From Acidobacteriota bacterium (GTDB lineage Bacteria; Acidobacteriota; Blastocatellia; RBC074), in the NCBI GenBank assembly GCA_013140935.1, contig JABFSD010000548.1:1-6955 (forward strand): 6,955 nucleotides of DNA, read 5' to 3'. The notes under the pieces are model-generated. The model made no database searches. It was not told the DNA's origin and was given only the letters and a program-made list of their open reading frames with translations. The position numbers and the translations under genes are program-made. Below, one piece after another: positions 6,169 to 6,955 of the stretch (its first letter is position 1; each line of letters starts with the position of its first letter).

Positions 6169-6378
6169 ATGAACGAGAAAAATGAAGACACAACCACTTG
6201 GCCTGAATTGGCCATTTCGCTTTACGACAAATTAACCGGACGCGGAGCCGAAATCACTTACGAATTCGAGAACCTCGAAGTCATGGTGCCGAGCGGTGCC
6301 AGCGCGCAGGCCCAACACGCGAAATGGAAGATCAACGGCATTATGAAATTGCGCGCGCGCGACACGGGAAAAGCATGA
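6169..6378 (+). CDS. Small hypothetical protein
   Basis: A 69-residue acidic-to-neutral soluble protein that I do not recognise. It has no signal peptide and no membrane helix. Visible pieces are a helix-like ELAISLYDKL (14-23), a probable beta stretch EITYEFENLEVMVPS (28-42), and a basic C-terminal part with KWKINGIMKLRARD (52-65). The start is ATG at 6169, supported by GGAG at 6159-6162 (6 nt spacing). The 74-bp gap after the SDR gene contains a T7 run but no convincing terminator. Its stop overlaps the start of the next gene (ATGA at 6375-6378), which implies translational coupling and a shared role with that protein. The coupling supports that it is real despite its size. Confidence 0.72.
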   Translation: MNEKNEDTTTWPELAISLYDKLTGRGAEITYEFENLEVMVPSGASAQAQHAKWKINGIMKLRARDTGKA

Positions 6379-6740
6379 ACCAGTTTGCTAACACGCTGGA
6401 AATTCATGCCCAACTGGCGGTCTCGATGGAGGGACACGATTTTTTGGTTCAAACCGATGATGGCGTAGGTATCAACATCGAATTGCCGAATCTTCGTGCG
6501 GGTTGGGCGCTGTTCAAACAGCGTCCGGCTCGTCGCCAGCGGACGAAGTTGCTAAATCACCTGCAAACGGGGCTGCACGCTTGCGGCTCACAACTTAAGT
6601 TTCGGATTGCGGGCAGAACCGTTGCAGCGCTTGGGACTGGCGATTCGGCAGGGCTGACTTCGACAATTCTGGGGCTGCGTCCGCTACAAATCTTTCCTTA
6701 TCAAATTATTCTCGCTTGCGGGAATGGCTTATCTCGGTAA
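6375..6740 (+). CDS. Small hypothetical protein, translationally coupled to the gene before it
   Basis: A 121-residue protein that I do not recognise. The frame is open further upstream, with an ATG at 6324, but the ATG at 6375 fits best because it overlaps the preceding stop by the ATGA arrangement and has GGGAA at 6366-6370. The sequence looks like a small alpha/beta domain: MNQFANTLEIHAQLAVSM, a strand-rich DFLVQTDDGVGINIELPNL (22-40), a very basic patch KQRPARRQRTK (48-58), then a glycine-rich C-terminal half with LKFRIAGRTVAALGTGD (74-90) and LGLRPLQIFPYQIILA (99-114). It has no signal peptide. The basic patch could bind nucleic acid, lipid head groups or a partner; this is open. It is followed 6 nt later by a membrane protein gene. 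Confidence 0.72.
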   Translation: MNQFANTLEIHAQLAVSMEGHDFLVQTDDGVGINIELPNLRAGWALFKQRPARRQRTKLLNHLQTGLHACGSQLKFRIAGRTVAALGTGDSAGLTSTILGLRPLQIFPYQIILACGNGLSR

Positions 6741-6746
6741 AAGGCA

Positions 6747-6929
6747 ATGTTGAAAAAATCTGACTTATTTATTCTGGGATCGGCTTTCGCATCTTTTTTG
6801 TTTTCTATCAGCTTGTGGTTCGGATTTTTAGGAACCCCTGACAAACAGGCGGGCATCTTTGTCGGTATCTGGGTGCCTTCGATTTTGGCCGTCGGTATCT
6901 ATTTCAAGCTGAAAACAGGAGGGCGATAG
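6747..6929 (+). CDS. Small membrane protein with two transmembrane helices
   Basis: A 60-residue protein with two hydrophobic segments, about 7-28 (LFILGSAFASFLFSISLWFG) and 36-53 (AGIFVGIWVPSILAVGIYF). A short loop with TPDKQ joins them, and the C-terminus is basic (KLKTGGR). It is not recognised as a named family. The positive charges at both ends suggest that N- and C-termini are cytosolic. The start is ATG at 6747, with AAAAGG at 6739-6744 overlapping the previous stop codon. The 6-nt gap before it and the 2-nt gap after it place it firmly inside an operon. It may anchor a neighbouring soluble protein at the membrane, but nothing in the sequence proves this. Confidence 0.75.
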   Translation: MLKKSDLFILGSAFASFLFSISLWFGFLGTPDKQAGIFVGIWVPSILAVGIYFKLKTGGR

Positions 6930-6931
6930 CA

Positions 6932-6955
6932 ATGACTGCATCTGACGTAATCATT
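6932..6955 (+). CDS. Start of a further gene, possibly an FAD/NAD(P) oxidoreductase, cut by window edge
   Basis: Only eight codons are visible, MTASDVII. The start is convincing: AGGAGG at 6917-6922 lies 9 nt upstream, and the gene begins 2 nt after the preceding stop. An N-terminus of the form xxxxDVII is how many FAD-dependent amine oxidase/desaturase-type flavoproteins begin just before their GxGxxG loop, and such genes occur in LitR neighbourhoods. With eight residues the product remains a guess. Confidence 0.55.

Noticed and set aside
1..6955. CRISPR array, tRNA, rRNA or insertion sequence
   Set aside because: No regularly spaced repeats, transposase-like frames or recognisable RNA gene were seen on either strand.

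Overview
The window most likely comes from an Acidobacteriota chromosome, possibly of the Blastocatellia type. The best evidence is the left edge: a small PadR repressor followed 25 nt later by the start of a large MacB/FtsX-type permease of the acidobacterial 'duplicated orphan permease' (ADOP) kind. This pairing occurs in many copies in that phylum. The assignment is an inference from gene content; no rRNA or other marker gene is present.

Layout. Positions 1-834, minus strand: padR plus the N-terminal 158 codons of the ADOP permease, with their own candidate promoter. Positions 959-1906, minus strand: a MerR-type regulator with a C-terminal cobalamin-binding domain (CarH/LitR family). It carries the W-x9-EH and E-x-H-x-x-G motifs and the histidines of adenosylcobalamin photoreceptors. 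Positions 1907-2140: a divergent control region. It has a near-consensus sigma70-type promoter on each strand. Each promoter carries a pair of TnnACA half-sites exactly 11 bp apart, and the two pairs mirror each other about position 1982. Positions 2141-3127, plus strand: two FAS1 (fasciclin) paralogues, the first with a signal peptide and the second without. Positions 3148-3244: a long imperfect hairpin. Positions 3305-6094, plus strand: an exported PQQ-like beta-propeller protein, then 24 nt later an atypical SDR fused to DUF2867. Positions 6169-6929, plus strand: three small unrecognised genes, tightly packed. Position 6932 onward: eight codons of a further gene behind a strong Shine-Dalgarno sequence; they look like the start of a Rossmann-type FAD/NAD(P) oxidoreductase.

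How it may work together (inference). In the dark, the CarH-like tetramer would sit on the divergent control region and repress both its own gene and the rightward genes. Light would destroy the B12-dependent tetramer and release both promoters. The rightward set (secreted and cytosolic FAS1, exported propeller protein, SDR-DUF2867, small genes, probable flavoprotein) would then be a candidate light- or photo-oxidative-stress response. LitR/CarH genes in other bacteria often sit near SDR-DUF2867, photolyase, carotenoid or FAD-oxidoreductase genes. Here neither photolyase nor carotenoid genes are seen inside the window, and a FAS1 pair takes the first position. Every gap between genes is under 300 bp.
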